A stretch of 64,000 bases of DNA from Actinomycetospora sp. NBRC 106375 (GTDB lineage: Bacteria; Actinomycetota; Actinomycetes; Mycobacteriales; Pseudonocardiaceae): the NCBI RefSeq assembly GCF_030269665.1, contig NZ_BSTS01000009.1, positions 1 through 64,000 of the forward strand. The letters are read 5' to 3'. Within the stretch, counting starts at the first letter, position 1. Every line of letters starts with the position of its first letter. The notes below the pieces were generated by a model. That model saw only the letters and a list, made by a program, of their open reading frames with translations, did no database searches and had not been told where the DNA came from. Shown here in pieces: positions 7,376 to 15,385 of the stretch. The position numbers and the translations under genes are program-made.

Positions 7376-8248
7376 CTACGCGGTGGGGAGCGGGAAGCCT
7401 CCGGTCATGAGCTCGTAGCTCATCTCATGCACGTCCTGGGTGGTGACGAGCGTGATCCCCCGGCGCGCGGCCTCGGCGCGGGCGGCGCCGAAGGTGCGGT
7501 CGGAGTCCTCGTGCGAGCGACCCCGGGTCCAGTACCGGATGGCGTGGCAGTGGCTGCGCGCGAGGCCCTGCGCGATCCGCAGGTCCTCGCGGATCGCCTT
7601 GACCACGTGGCCCTCCCCCGCGACCCAGGCGGCGGCACCGTCCGGGACGGGCCGGGCGCGCACGACGTCGAGCAGGGACCCGCCCGCGGCCCGGTGCACC
7701 CACCGCACGGGCCGCGCGAGCTCCTGCTCGTCGGCGGCGTCCTCCACCTCGACGGCGGCGCGGACGGGCGTGTGCCGCGGGAGCCACTCGAGCAGCGCGG
7801 CGATGGCGGGCAGCGCCGTCTCGTCGCCGGCGAGCAGGACCTCGTCGGCGTCCGCGGGCGGGGTCCAGCCGCCGCCGGGGCCGACGATGCCGGCGGGGTC
7901 GCCGGGGCGGGCCGCGGTGGCCCAGCGACCGGCCGCCGAGTCGCCGTGCAGGGCGATGTCGATGGCCATCTCGCCGCGGTCCCGGTCGAGGGCGCGCACG
8001 GTCATGCTGCGCGCGTAGGGCCGGGAGTCGTCGTCCGGCCAGGTCAGGCCCGTCGGGCCGGGCTCGGGGAGGACGACGGGCGCGCCGGGCTCGGCGAAGA
8101 GCAGGCGGACGTGCGCGGCGGGCGGGATCGTCTCGAGCCCGGCCAGCACCTCCGCGTGGGAGCCACCCAGCGTCACGCGCTGCATGCGGGGCGTGACGCG
8201 TTCGGTCGCCACCACGTGCAGCGGCGGCAGCACCGACATCCTCGTCAC
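7376..8248 (-). CDS. Siderophore-interacting protein (FAD-dependent ferric-siderophore reductase)
   Basis: 290 residues with the FAD-binding half (RVTPRMQRVTLGG, RPYARSMTVR) and the SIP C-terminal half (VLLAGDETALPAIAALLE, WVAGEGHVVKAIREDL). The family takes electrons from NAD(P)H to reduce imported Fe(III)-siderophore complexes in the cytoplasm. The GTG start at 8248 follows GAGGAGGG. A strong IdeR/DtxR-type box ends about 29 bases upstream, so iron repression is likely. No siderophore transporter is adjacent. Confidence 0.85.
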   Translation of the reverse strand: MTRMSVLPPLHVVATERVTPRMQRVTLGGSHAEVLAGLETIPPAAHVRLLFAEPGAPVVLPEPGPTGLTWPDDDSRPYARSMTVRALDRDRGEMAIDIALHGDSAAGRWATAARPGDPAGIVGPGGGWTPPADADEVLLAGDETALPAIAALLEWLPRHTPVRAAVEVEDAADEQELARPVRWVHRAAGGSLLDVVRARPVPDGAAAWVAGEGHVVKAIREDLRIAQGLARSHCHAIRYWTRGRSHEDSDRTFGAARAEAARRGITLVTTQDVHEMSYELMTGGFPLPTA

Positions 8249-8276
8249 GCCCGATCCCTCCTCACCCGAATGCGAG

Positions 8277-8295
8277 GAAGGCTAGCCTCACCAAC
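8277..8295. promoter_or_regulatory. IdeR/DtxR-type iron box
   Basis: AAGGCTAGCCTCACC at 8278-8292 matches the core of the actinobacterial iron box TTAGGTTAGSCTWACCTAA at nearly all symmetric positions. It lies directly upstream of the leftward siderophore-interacting protein gene, as expected for repression by an Fe(II)-loaded IdeR/DmdR regulator. Confidence 0.7.
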
Positions 8296-8400
8296 CCGTA
8301 CCGATCCACCCCCGTCCGCGATCGCGGCGCCGAACGGGGTGCACAGCACGCCGACAGGCCCGCGGCGCCGGACAACACGCCACGGCCGGCGTGTCGTTCC

Positions 8401-8451
8401 GCGAGCGTGTGGCGATCCTGGCGTGAGACGCCAGGAAAGCCGCATCGCTCG
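8401..8451. terminator. Hairpin downstream of the amidohydrolase gene
   Basis: A nine-base stem TCCTGGCGT / ACGCCAGGA (8416-8424, 8428-8436) with loop GAG is enclosed by outer arms CGAGCG (8402-8407) and CGCTCG (8446-8451). It lies 15 bases beyond the amidohydrolase stop codon. The shape (outer GAGCG ends, distinct inner stem) echoes the GTGAGC palindromes elsewhere in the window. Confidence 0.5.
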
Positions 8452-8465
8452 TACCGGGGGCGGCC

Positions 8466-9674
8466 CTACAGCCCGAACACCTTCCGGGCGGTCTCGCCGA
8501 GGATGTTGCGCTTGGCGTGGTCGTCGAGGAACGGCAGGGACGCGATGCGGCCGGGGACGTCGAAGTCCCAGTGCGGCCAGTCCGACGAGTACATCAACGA
8601 GTTCGGGGCGTCGATCGCGCGCAGCGTCGCCTCGAGCAGGGCGTCGTCGGTCCACTCCATCGGCTGCGAGGTGTAGAACATCTCGCGCATGTAGGCCGAC
8701 GGCGGCTTGGTCAGCAGCGGGGCGTCGGACTGGCGCATGTAGTACTCGTGGTCGAGGCGCTGCATCATGAACGGCACCCACGCCAGGCCGCTCTCGATCC
8801 AGATGGTCTTGAGCCCGGGGAACCGCTCGGGGATCCCGTTGATGACCCAGTTGGTCATGTGGGTCATGTTGCAGGTCACGAAGCTCATGGCGTGCGCCGA
8901 GAGGAAGCGGTTCATCGTCGACGTCATCGAGTCGGCCTGGTTCGGGCCGGCATGGAAGCCGATCGGCAGGCCGCGCTCCTCGAGCATCCGGTAGAGCGGC
9001 ATGTACGCGTTGCGGTGCACGCCCGCGTGGCGCTGGCTGGTGACGAGGAAGCCGATGACACCGGGGTGGTCGGCGAACTCCTCGACGGTGGCGAGGCAGG
9101 CGTCGGGGTCCTCGAACGGCAGCCCGAGCATCGTCCGGATCCGCGGCTCGCGCGGCAGGATCTGGCTGGTGAACCACCGGTTGTAGGCCTGCAGCAGGGC
9201 GCTCGCGACCTGGGGCTGCGGGTGCAGTCCGGTCTCGAGCATGGGCTGCGGGAAGACGACCTGGACGTCGATGCTCATCGCGTCCATCGCGCGCCGCACG
9301 AGCGTCACGTCCCGCTCGGCACCCGAGCCGGTGTCGGGGGTCTCCTCGCCGAGCGAGGCCTGGTGCGGGATGCGCCCGGAGACGTCCTGCATCGTCAGCC
9401 CCGGCGGGTGGTTGTGCAGCGCCAGGTGGGAGGCCTGGGGCCAGTTCTTCATCATCTGGTGCGCGGTGTCCTTGAGCACCGGCGAGTCGAGGAACTCCAG
9501 GATCTCCGGCCAGGAGTCGAGCTCCACGTGGTGGGAGTCGACGTCGACGATGAAGTACTCGTCGAGCCCGTAGCGCTCGGTGTCGCGGGCGGCGTTGGCC
9601 AGGATCTCCCGGCTGTCGGTGTGGGTGGTGATCTCCTGCGTCGGCAGGCGACGCACACCGTCGTCAACGGTCAT
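8466..9674 (-). CDS. Amidohydrolase family 2 (ACMSD-like) protein
   Basis: 402 residues. Metal-site features of the ACMSD-type amidohydrolase clan are visible: VDVDSHHVE near the start, IGFHAGPN mid-protein, and YSSDWPHWD near the C-terminus with the catalytic Asp. Members are zinc-dependent decarboxylases or hydrolases acting on aromatic ring-cleavage products and similar acids. It is the last gene of a leftward operon with a Rieske ferredoxin-like protein and a small protein, overlapping the latter by 4 bases (ATGA). GAGGAG precedes the ATG at 9674. The substrate is not evident. Confidence 0.8.
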   Translation of the reverse strand: MTVDDGVRRLPTQEITTHTDSREILANAARDTERYGLDEYFIVDVDSHHVELDSWPEILEFLDSPVLKDTAHQMMKNWPQASHLALHNHPPGLTMQDVSGRIPHQASLGEETPDTGSGAERDVTLVRRAMDAMSIDVQVVFPQPMLETGLHPQPQVASALLQAYNRWFTSQILPREPRIRTMLGLPFEDPDACLATVEEFADHPGVIGFLVTSQRHAGVHRNAYMPLYRMLEERGLPIGFHAGPNQADSMTSTMNRFLSAHAMSFVTCNMTHMTNWVINGIPERFPGLKTIWIESGLAWVPFMMQRLDHEYYMRQSDAPLLTKPPSAYMREMFYTSQPMEWTDDALLEATLRAIDAPNSLMYSSDWPHWDFDVPGRIASLPFLDDHAKRNILGETARKVFGL

Positions 9675-9955
9675 GAACTGCTCCTCGAGAACCACAGCGC
9701 CAGGTCGAACGGGTTGAGGTCGTGCGCCTTCAGGGCCGCGGTGGCGAGCACGACCGACTCGGTGGGGGTGAGGTCGGTGCCCTCCAGGGGGCGGGCGTCC
9801 TCCTCGGCCGCGACGGCGTAGAGCCGCGCCGCGACGGCGACGAGACGGCGCGCGACGTCGGGATCGAGCGCGGCGATCGCCCCGTCGCCGAGGCCGGCGT
9901 CGACCTCGGCGGTCAGCTCGTCGACGAGGGTGCCGATGCTCTCAGACCGTGACAC
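9671..9955 (-). CDS. Small hypothetical protein coupled to the amidohydrolase
   Basis: 94 residues, mostly helical and acidic (TLVDELTAEVDAGLGDGAIA, LDPDVARRLVAVAARLYAV), ending LNPFDLALWFSRSSS. No catalytic motif is seen. It overlaps the Rieske gene upstream by 14 bases and the amidohydrolase downstream by 4, so all three are probably translated together. The first half looks able to form a helical partner or chaperone-like subunit; that is a guess. Confidence 0.65.
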   Translation of the reverse strand: MSRSESIGTLVDELTAEVDAGLGDGAIAALDPDVARRLVAVAARLYAVAAEEDARPLEGTDLTPTESVVLATAALKAHDLNPFDLALWFSRSSS

Positions 9956-10337
9956 GGACCCGCCCGCCCTCCTCGGCGACGCCCACCGGACGCAGCGCGT
10001 AGTCGGGACGGCCCGGGTGGCGCCCGGTGGTGACGTCGTACTCGAAGCCGTGCCAGGGGCAGACGATGTGCATCTCCGCGTCGTCGAACACCAGGCCGAG
10101 GCTGCGCTGCCCGTCGTCGAGGCGCTCGCGCACGCGGGAGACGATCCGGCCCTGGCAGGCGGGCCCGCCCTGGTGGGCGCACACGTTCTCGTAGGCGTAG
10201 AGGCGCCCGGAGAAGCGGAACACCCCCACCGTCACCGCGTCCGGCCCCTCGCCGAGCGTCACGACGAGACGCCCCCGCTCGGCGACCTCGTCGCTGGCCC
10301 CGACGTCGAAGACCCGGGGCGTCACCGTGCTCGTCAT
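9942..10337 (-). CDS. Rieske [2Fe-2S] ferredoxin-like protein
   Basis: 131 residues with a complete Rieske site: CAHQGGPACQG and CPWHGFEYD supply the two Cys and two His. The spacing between boxes is longer than in oxygenase ferredoxins (an insert of about 20 residues). No signal peptide or membrane segment, so it is a soluble cytoplasmic electron carrier or regulatory Fe-S subunit. It is the first gene of the operon with the small protein and amidohydrolase, divergent from a LysR regulator. No terminal oxygenase subunit is in the window. Confidence 0.8.
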   Translation of the reverse strand: MTSTVTPRVFDVGASDEVAERGRLVVTLGEGPDAVTVGVFRFSGRLYAYENVCAHQGGPACQGRIVSRVRERLDDGQRSLGLVFDDAEMHIVCPWHGFEYDVTTGRHPGRPDYALRPVGVAEEGGRVRVTV

Positions 10338-10394
10338 GCGACCACCGTGCGCCGCGCCACATCTCTTGTAAAGTTCAGATATCGAGGCTGATTC

Positions 10395-11312
10395 GTGAGT
10401 TCTCCTGAGTATTCGCTGCGGCAGCTCGGGTACTTCGTCGCGGTCGCGGAGGCGGGGACGCTGGCGGGCGCGTCGGCGACCCTGCACGTCTCGGCGTCGG
10501 CGCTCTCGCTGGCCCTCGACGAGCTCGAGCGCGCGCTCGGCGTGCAGCTCACCGTGCGCCGCCGCGCCCACGGCATCCGCCTGACGCCGGCCGGGCAGGA
10601 CACGCTGCGCCGGGCCCGCCGGCTGCTGCGCGACGCGGGCGAGCTCGCCGACGCCGCGGGCGGCGAGGCCGGTGACGTCGCGGGCGCGGTGCGCGTCGGC
10701 TGCTACACGACGCTCGCGCCCGGGCTGCTGCCGGCGACGCTCGGGCGCTTCGCCGCGCGGCACCCGCGGGCCCGCGTCGAGTTCGTCGAGGGCCCCCAGG
10801 ACCAGCTGCAGCGCGGGCTGCTCGAGGGCGAGCTCGACGTCGCCGTGCTCTACGACCACCGCCTCGACCCCGCACTCGAGCTCACGCCGCTGTCGTCGAA
10901 CACGCCGTACCTCGTCCTGCCCGCCGGGCATCCGCTGGCCCGCGACGGCGGCCCGGTGAAGCTCGCGGACCTCGTCGACGAGCCGATGGTGCTGCTCGAC
11001 CTGCCGCCGAGCTCCGAGCACGCCCTCGGGGTGTGCCTGGCCGCCGGACTGTCCCCGCGCGTGCGCCACCGCACCGCGAACCCGGACACGGCCCGGGCGC
11101 TCGTGGGTCAGGGACTCGGGTTCACCGTGCTGGCGCAGGCCGTTCCGGGCACCCGCACCCATGCGGGCGACGAGATCGTCGCCGTCCCGATCGCCGACGA
11201 CCCGGCACCGTTGCCGATCGTGCTGGCATGGTCGGGACAGGTGGCCCCGACGGCCACCGCGCGGGCGTTCGCGGCGGCAGCACGGGACAGCAGCGGGAGG
11301 CACCACCGGTGA
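10395..11312 (+). CDS. LysR-family transcriptional regulator
   Basis: 305 residues. The N-terminal winged HTH begins SLRQLGYFVAVAEAGTLAGA with the usual ASALSLALDELERALG recognition region, followed by a periplasmic-binding-like effector domain (LPATLGRFAARHPRARVEFV, LDVAVLYD). It is divergent from the Rieske-amidohydrolase operon with 57 bases between, the standard layout for LysR control of a catabolic operon. GTG start at 10395. Its stop overlaps the next GTG by 4 bases. Confidence 0.85.
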   Translation: MSSPEYSLRQLGYFVAVAEAGTLAGASATLHVSASALSLALDELERALGVQLTVRRRAHGIRLTPAGQDTLRRARRLLRDAGELADAAGGEAGDVAGAVRVGCYTTLAPGLLPATLGRFAARHPRARVEFVEGPQDQLQRGLLEGELDVAVLYDHRLDPALELTPLSSNTPYLVLPAGHPLARDGGPVKLADLVDEPMVLLDLPPSSEHALGVCLAAGLSPRVRHRTANPDTARALVGQGLGFTVLAQAVPGTRTHAGDEIVAVPIADDPAPLPIVLAWSGQVAPTATARAFAAAARDSSGRHHR

Positions 11313-11785
11313 CCGAGGATCTGCGGGACGACGACTACATCCCGGCGCACCTGCGCGACGACCTCGACGACGAACCCCCGCCCTGGCCGCCGCACGAGAT
11401 CGTCCCGGGCATCTGGCAGTCGGGCGACCCCGAGCCCGGCGAGCACTGGGACGCGGTGTTCGACCTGCACGGCAGCGACCTGCCGCTGGAGGACGTCGAG
11501 TTCTACGTCCACTGGCTCATCGAGGACGGCCCGGCGCCCGACTTCACGACCCTGCGCGGGCTCGCGGACCTCGTCGACGACATGCGCCGTGACGGCAAGC
11601 GGGTGCTGATCCACTGCGCGGCCGGCATCAACCGGTCCGGGCTGCTCTCGGCCGCCGCGCTCATCCGCGGCGGGCACGACCCCGACGAGGCCATCGCCCT
11701 GGTCCGCGCGGCCCGCACCGGCGCGCTCAACAACCCGAACTTCGTGGATCTCCTGCACGATCCGCGATGGTCGCCGCGGGAGTGA
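11309..11785 (+). CDS. Dual-specificity/protein tyrosine phosphatase-like protein
   Basis: 158 residues. The loop HCAAGINRSG carries the CX5R catalytic signature (Cys nucleophile and Arg), preceded by RDGKRVLIHC. The upstream IWQSGDPEPGEHWDAVFDLHG resembles the domain start of dual-specificity phosphatases. The GTG start overlaps the LysR stop by GTGA and follows GGGAGG. Its last 59 bases overlap the 3' end of a convergent TetR gene. The target is unknown. Confidence 0.75.
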   Translation: MTEDLRDDDYIPAHLRDDLDDEPPPWPPHEIVPGIWQSGDPEPGEHWDAVFDLHGSDLPLEDVEFYVHWLIEDGPAPDFTTLRGLADLVDDMRRDGKRVLIHCAAGINRSGLLSAAALIRGGHDPDEAIALVRAARTGALNNPNFVDLLHDPRWSPRE

Positions 11786-12314
11786 TCTGGGCGGCGGCCA
11801 TCAGCTCGTCGAACAGCGCCAGGAGCTCACCGACGTCGGTGGGGCCGAGGAGCTGCTGGCGGCCGATCAGCACGGCGAGGGCGAGGTCGGCGAGCCGGCC
11901 CGCGCGCTCGTCGTCGACACCGGTCGCGATCAGCGCGTCGGCGACGACGGTCCGGCGCTGGGCGTCGACCCGCTCCTGGACCGCGGCCACGCGCGCGTCG
12001 CCGTGGGCCCACGCCCGGATGGCGGCCTCGGCCTCGTGCGGGAACGTCAGGGCGAGGTGCTTGACCACGTCGAGGCGCCCCTCGGGGTCGGGCTCGCGGT
12101 CGGCGAGCTCGGCCAGGCGTCGCGTGTCGACGGTCTCCCAGTGCTCCAGCAGCGCGTCGACGAAGTCGTCCCAGCCGCCGAAGTGGTGGTAGAAGGACCC
12201 GCTCGTCACCCCGACGCCCCGGCAGAGCGCCGCGAGGCGCAGGCCCGACCGGCCCTCCCGCGCCAGGAGCGTCATGGCCGCGACGAAGTACCCCTCACGG
12301 TTGGTCACCGTCAC
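11727..12314 (-). CDS. TetR/AcrR-family transcriptional regulator
   Basis: About 195 residues from the GTG at 12314. N-terminal HTH: LLAREGRSGLRLAALCRGVG, then TSGSFYHHFGGWDDFV. The C-terminal ligand domain is helical and unassigned. An upstream in-frame ATG at 12377 would place a probable operator palindrome inside the gene, and the extra residues (many Gly) do not fit the family, so the internal GTG after GAGGGGG is preferred. The C-terminus overlaps the phosphatase gene on the other strand by 59 bases. Confidence 0.8.
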   Translation of the reverse strand: MTVTNREGYFVAAMTLLAREGRSGLRLAALCRGVGVTSGSFYHHFGGWDDFVDALLEHWETVDTRRLAELADREPDPEGRLDVVKHLALTFPHEAEAAIRAWAHGDARVAAVQERVDAQRRTVVADALIATGVDDERAGRLADLALAVLIGRQQLLGPTDVGELLALFDELMAAAQITPAATIADRAGDPRSSGC

Positions 12315-12335
12315 GTCGCCACCCCCTCGTCCCCC

Positions 12336-12357
12336 GAACGTAGCACCTCCTATGTTC
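12336..12357. promoter_or_regulatory. Palindromic operator upstream of tetR
   Basis: GAACGTAG - CACCTC - CTATGTTC is an inverted repeat with one mismatch, set in CCCCC...GGGGG flanks, 22 bases upstream of the tetR GTG. This is typical for TetR autoregulation. Confidence 0.5.
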
Positions 12358-12390
12358 CGGGGGACGACGAAGATCACGACCGACGGCGGG

Positions 12391-12741
12391 CTACACCGTG
12401 GTGCGGTGCGGCAGCTCGATGTCGGCGGTGTAGTACTCCTCGGCCGCCCGCATCCAGAGCGCGCGCCGCTCCGCGCGGTCGGGTTCCGGGAAGCGCTCGC
12501 AGGTCGGCGTGTGTCCGGGCGCCTGGTCGGCCGGTCCCCAGACCTCGGCGAACTCGTAGGCGCCGGCGGTGGTGACGGCCCGGGCGAGCACGACCGCGTC
12601 GTCGTGGGTGGCGCTCCAGCCCAGGCTGCGCCAGCCCTCGACGTCGGGCCGCCCCTCCGGCGGGTCGGCCCAGGCCCGGACCTCCCAGTCCAGCTCCGCG
12701 TGCTCGTGACGACGACGATCGGACAGTGGACGCTCGCTCAC
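12391..12741 (-). CDS. Hypothetical protein
   Basis: 116 residues from GTG 12741 (a GTG at 12750 is also in frame; GAGGAG precedes). The product is hydrophilic and Trp-rich (LDWEVRAWADPPEGRP, WRSLGWSATHDDAVVLAR, EYYTADIELPHRTTV). No known domain is recognised. It lies between the tetR gene downstream and the rutA-like gene upstream, all leftward, with 76 bases to tetR. Confidence 0.55.
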   Translation of the reverse strand: MSERPLSDRRRHEHAELDWEVRAWADPPEGRPDVEGWRSLGWSATHDDAVVLARAVTTAGAYEFAEVWGPADQAPGHTPTCERFPEPDRAERRALWMRAAEEYYTADIELPHRTTV

Positions 12742-12899
12742 GGCGATCACGCTCCTCGCGCGGTCTCGGCGACGGAGGCGACCCGGCGCGCTGGTGTCGC
12801 ACGCCGCGGGTCGTCCCGTCCGGGATACACCGCCGCGCCGCCGGGGGCGACCAGACCAACCGTGCATTCCCGGCGCGGACGCCGATATCGCCGGGATCG

Positions 12900-13996
12900 T
12901 CAGCCGGCCGTCAGGCCGGCCGCGGTCCTCGGCTGCGCGGCATCGCGCAGCAGCGGCTTCACGCGCTCGCCGAACTTCGTCACGCCGCCGACGAAGTCGG
13001 GCCACGTCAGCAGCGCGCCGTCGATGCCCGTGGTCACCGCGATCTCGTCGAACTGCGCCGCGACGCGCTCGTACGACCCCTTGATCACCGGCAGCGACAG
13101 GAACGCCATGTTGCCCTCGGCGGCCGGGCGCTCCAGCGACGCGAGCAGCTGGGCCGACGTCCCGTCGGGGTTGGTGTCCAGCGAGGCGCCGGTGGTCATG
13201 TAGCTGATCGCCTCGAGGTCGGCGTTCGCGACGATGTGGTCGCACACCCGGTCGGCGTCCTCGTCGGTCTCCTCGGCGATCACGCAGTACAGCGCGAAGG
13301 TGCCGACGTCGCGGCCCTCGCCGGCGCCCAGCTCGCGCACGCCCGCGCTGATCGAACCCACCTTCGAGCGCTCGGCCATGATGAAGTTCCGGTCGCCGTA
13401 GCGGGCCGTGAACGCCTGTCCCGCCGGCGACTGCCCCGCGCACACCACCGTCGGGGTATGCACCGGCTTCGGGCGCATGTCGGCGTCGTCGAAGTCGAAG
13501 AACTCGCCGTGGAACGTCGTCCGCCCCTCGCTCCAGAGCGCGCGCAGCACCTGGACGTACTCGGCGGCGAACTCGTAGCGGCGGTCGAAGTAGTCGTCGC
13601 CCGGCCACAGGCCCATCTGCGTGTACTCCGGCTTGTTCCAGCCCGTGACGATGTTGAGCCCGCAGCGCCCGCCGGACATCTCGTCGATGGTGGCGACCAT
13701 GCGCGCGGCCATGATCGGGTGGGTCGCGAGGGTCGTCACCGACGGGTAGAGCCCGATCCTCTCGGTGACCGCCGCGAGCCCGCCGAAGAGCGTGAACGAC
13801 TCCAGGCACTCGCCCCAGAAGTCGCTCGGCCCACCGGACCCGGGTGCTTCATCATCGAGAGCAGGAAGTCGAGCCCCTGCTTCTCCGCCTCCTGCGCGAT
13901 GGCGACGTTGTGGGCGAAGCTCGGCCGGTACTGTGGGCTGCCGGTCGACAGGATGTAGCCGTTGGTGGCGTTCGGGATGAAGACGCCGTACTGCAT
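12900..13996 (-). pseudogene. rutA: RutA-like LLM flavin monooxygenase, frameshifted
   Basis: The gene starts at ATG 13996 with MQYGVFIPNATNGYILSTG and runs about 50 codons to FLLSMMKHPG. The rest (GGPSDFWGECLESFTLFGG to KFGERVKPLL) continues in another frame. Both parts match RutA, the FMN-dependent pyrimidine monooxygenase of uracil catabolism: STGSPQYRPSF, NIVTGWNKPEYTQMGLWPGD and VCAGQSPAGQAF are all there. The break is near 13838-13850, where one base is missing relative to an intact frame in a GGTCCGG-type stretch. It is either a real inactivating deletion or a sequence error. It lies 2 bases after the isochorismatase-like gene, as in rut-type operons. Confidence 0.75.
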
Positions 13997-13998
13997 CG

Positions 13999-14622
13999 CT
14001 AGGGGCCTCCGTCGGATCGCTGGCTGAGGTGGGTGCGGGCATCGGCGAGGTCGACGACGTCGGCGTACTTCGCGTCGAGGTCGGCGAGGTTCTGGTCGTG
14101 CAGGGCCGCGGTGCGGTCGGCGCAGGCGTCGGCGACGACGATCGGGCGGAAGCCGTGCGCGAGGGCGTCGGTGGCCGTGGCCCGCACGCAGCCCGAGGTG
14201 GAGACGCCGGCGACGACGACGGTGTCGACGCCGCGGGCACGCAGCGTGGCGCCGAGGGAGGTGCCGGCGAACGCGGACGCGTGCTGCTTGGCGACGACGG
14301 GCTCGGCCTCGCGACGCTCCAGTGCGATCTCGCCCCACCCGCCCGCCGCGCCGTCGGCGAAGGTCGCGAGGGCGGGCACCTTGGCCACGAAGAAGCCGGC
14401 GTCGGCGAGGTCGGCGGTGTAGCGCACGACGGTCCAGAGCACCGGGACGCCGGCCGCCCGCGCGGCGTCGACGAGGTCCCCGGCGGGGCCCAGGACCTCG
14501 GCCGACCCGAGCCAGAACGGGCCGTCGGGCTCGACGTAGGCGCGGACGAGGTCGACGACGACCAGTGCCGGGCGCGCGCCCCAGCCGACCCGGTGCGCGA
14601 ACGGGCCGCCGTGCGGGTTCAC
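13999..14622 (-). CDS. Isochorismatase-family (N-carbamoylsarcosine amidase/RutB-like) hydrolase
   Basis: 207 residues. The cysteine-hydrolase triad is visible: Asp in ALVVVDLVRAYVEP, Lys in VVAKQHASAFAGT, and Cys in GVSTSGCVRAT. Homologues cleave N-carbamoyl or amide bonds (N-carbamoylsarcosine, maleamate, ureidoacrylate). With a rutA-like monooxygenase directly downstream, a ureidoacrylate- or heterocycle-derived amide is a reasonable guess. The GTG at 14622 overlaps the gntR stop (GTGA), so the repressor and both enzymes form one operon. Confidence 0.75.
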   Translation of the reverse strand: MNPHGGPFAHRVGWGARPALVVVDLVRAYVEPDGPFWLGSAEVLGPAGDLVDAARAAGVPVLWTVVRYTADLADAGFFVAKVPALATFADGAAGGWGEIALERREAEPVVAKQHASAFAGTSLGATLRARGVDTVVVAGVSTSGCVRATATDALAHGFRPIVVADACADRTAALHDQNLADLDAKYADVVDLADARTHLSQRSDGGP

Positions 14623-15284
14623 GGGCGCGCCCCCACCATCACCGCGCGGGCGTTGCCGAGGTGGCAGCGCATGACCGAGGCCGCCCAGTCGCCGTCGCCC
14701 GCGCGCAGCGCCGCGACGATCTCGGCGTGGTGGGCGAGGCTGCGGGCGAGCGAGGCCGCGTCGTAGGTGTGGAACGTCCGCGTCACCACGGGGGTGTGGA
14801 CGACGTTCGCGAGCCCGGCGGCGAGCGCGGGGGCCTGCGCCAGGTCGAGCAGGCGGGCGTGGAAGTCGCGGTTGAGCCCGACCAGCGCGTCCAGGTCCTG
14901 GTCGGCTCCGGGGGCGCCGACGGCGAGCATGCGGCCGGCGAGGTCGTCGAGGGCGTCGAGGTCGCCCGCCGTCGCGTGCCGGGCCGCGCGGGCCGTCGCC
15001 CGGGGCTCGAGGGCGAGACGCACGTCGAAGATGCCGTCGAGGTCGTCGCGGGAGAACGACGTCACCCGCGCCCCGCGGTGCGCCTCCAGCTCGACGAGGC
15101 CCTCGGCGGCGAGGCGGGTCAGGGCCTCGCGGACCGGCGTGCGGGACAGCCCGAGCCGCGCGGCCACCTCGACCTCGCCGAGGTGCGCGCCCGCGGCGAG
15201 GTCGCCGGTCAGGATGGCCTCGCGCAGGTCGGCCAGGGCGCGCTCGGAGGCGCGTCCCGCGCGGCGCTCGGCCGTCCCCGTCAT
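14619..15284 (-). CDS. GntR-family (FCD/FadR subfamily) regulator
   Basis: 221 residues. N-terminal winged HTH (ALADLREAILTGDLAAGAHL, ARLGLSRTPVREAL, RGARVTSF) and an all-helical FCD ligand domain with metal-site His/Asp (DLDALVGLNRDFHARL, LAHHAEIVAALRAGD). GGGAGGAG precedes the ATG at 15284. It heads the operon with the isochorismatase-like and rutA-like genes. TTGTnnnCAA-type palindromes in the divergent region suit this subfamily. Confidence 0.85.
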   Translation of the reverse strand: MTGTAERRAGRASERALADLREAILTGDLAAGAHLGEVEVAARLGLSRTPVREALTRLAAEGLVELEAHRGARVTSFSRDDLDGIFDVRLALEPRATARAARHATAGDLDALDDLAGRMLAVGAPGADQDLDALVGLNRDFHARLLDLAQAPALAAGLANVVHTPVVTRTFHTYDAASLARSLAHHAEIVAALRAGDGDWAASVMRCHLGNARAVMVGARP

Positions 15285-15300
15285 CACGCTCCTCCCGACG

Positions 15301-15310
15301 TTGTACGCAA
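15301..15310. promoter_or_regulatory. GntR-type operator 1
   Basis: TTGTACGCAA resembles the TTGTATACAA-type site of FadR-subfamily GntR proteins. It lies 17 bases upstream of the gntR start and would allow autoregulation. Confidence 0.5.
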
Positions 15311-15364
15311 CGTAGGGTGCGCGGTCGCCCCCGACAAGGCACGATCGCCGACGTCCGCCCGTTG

Positions 15365-15374
15365 TTGTGCACAA
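15365..15374. promoter_or_regulatory. GntR-type operator 2
   Basis: TTGTGCACAA is a perfect palindrome of the same type, 64 bases from the first site. It overlaps the ribosome-binding region (ACAAGGAG) of the rightward lyase gene, so the divergent gene is probably in the same regulon. Confidence 0.5.
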
Positions 15375-15385
15375 GGAGCCGTGTC

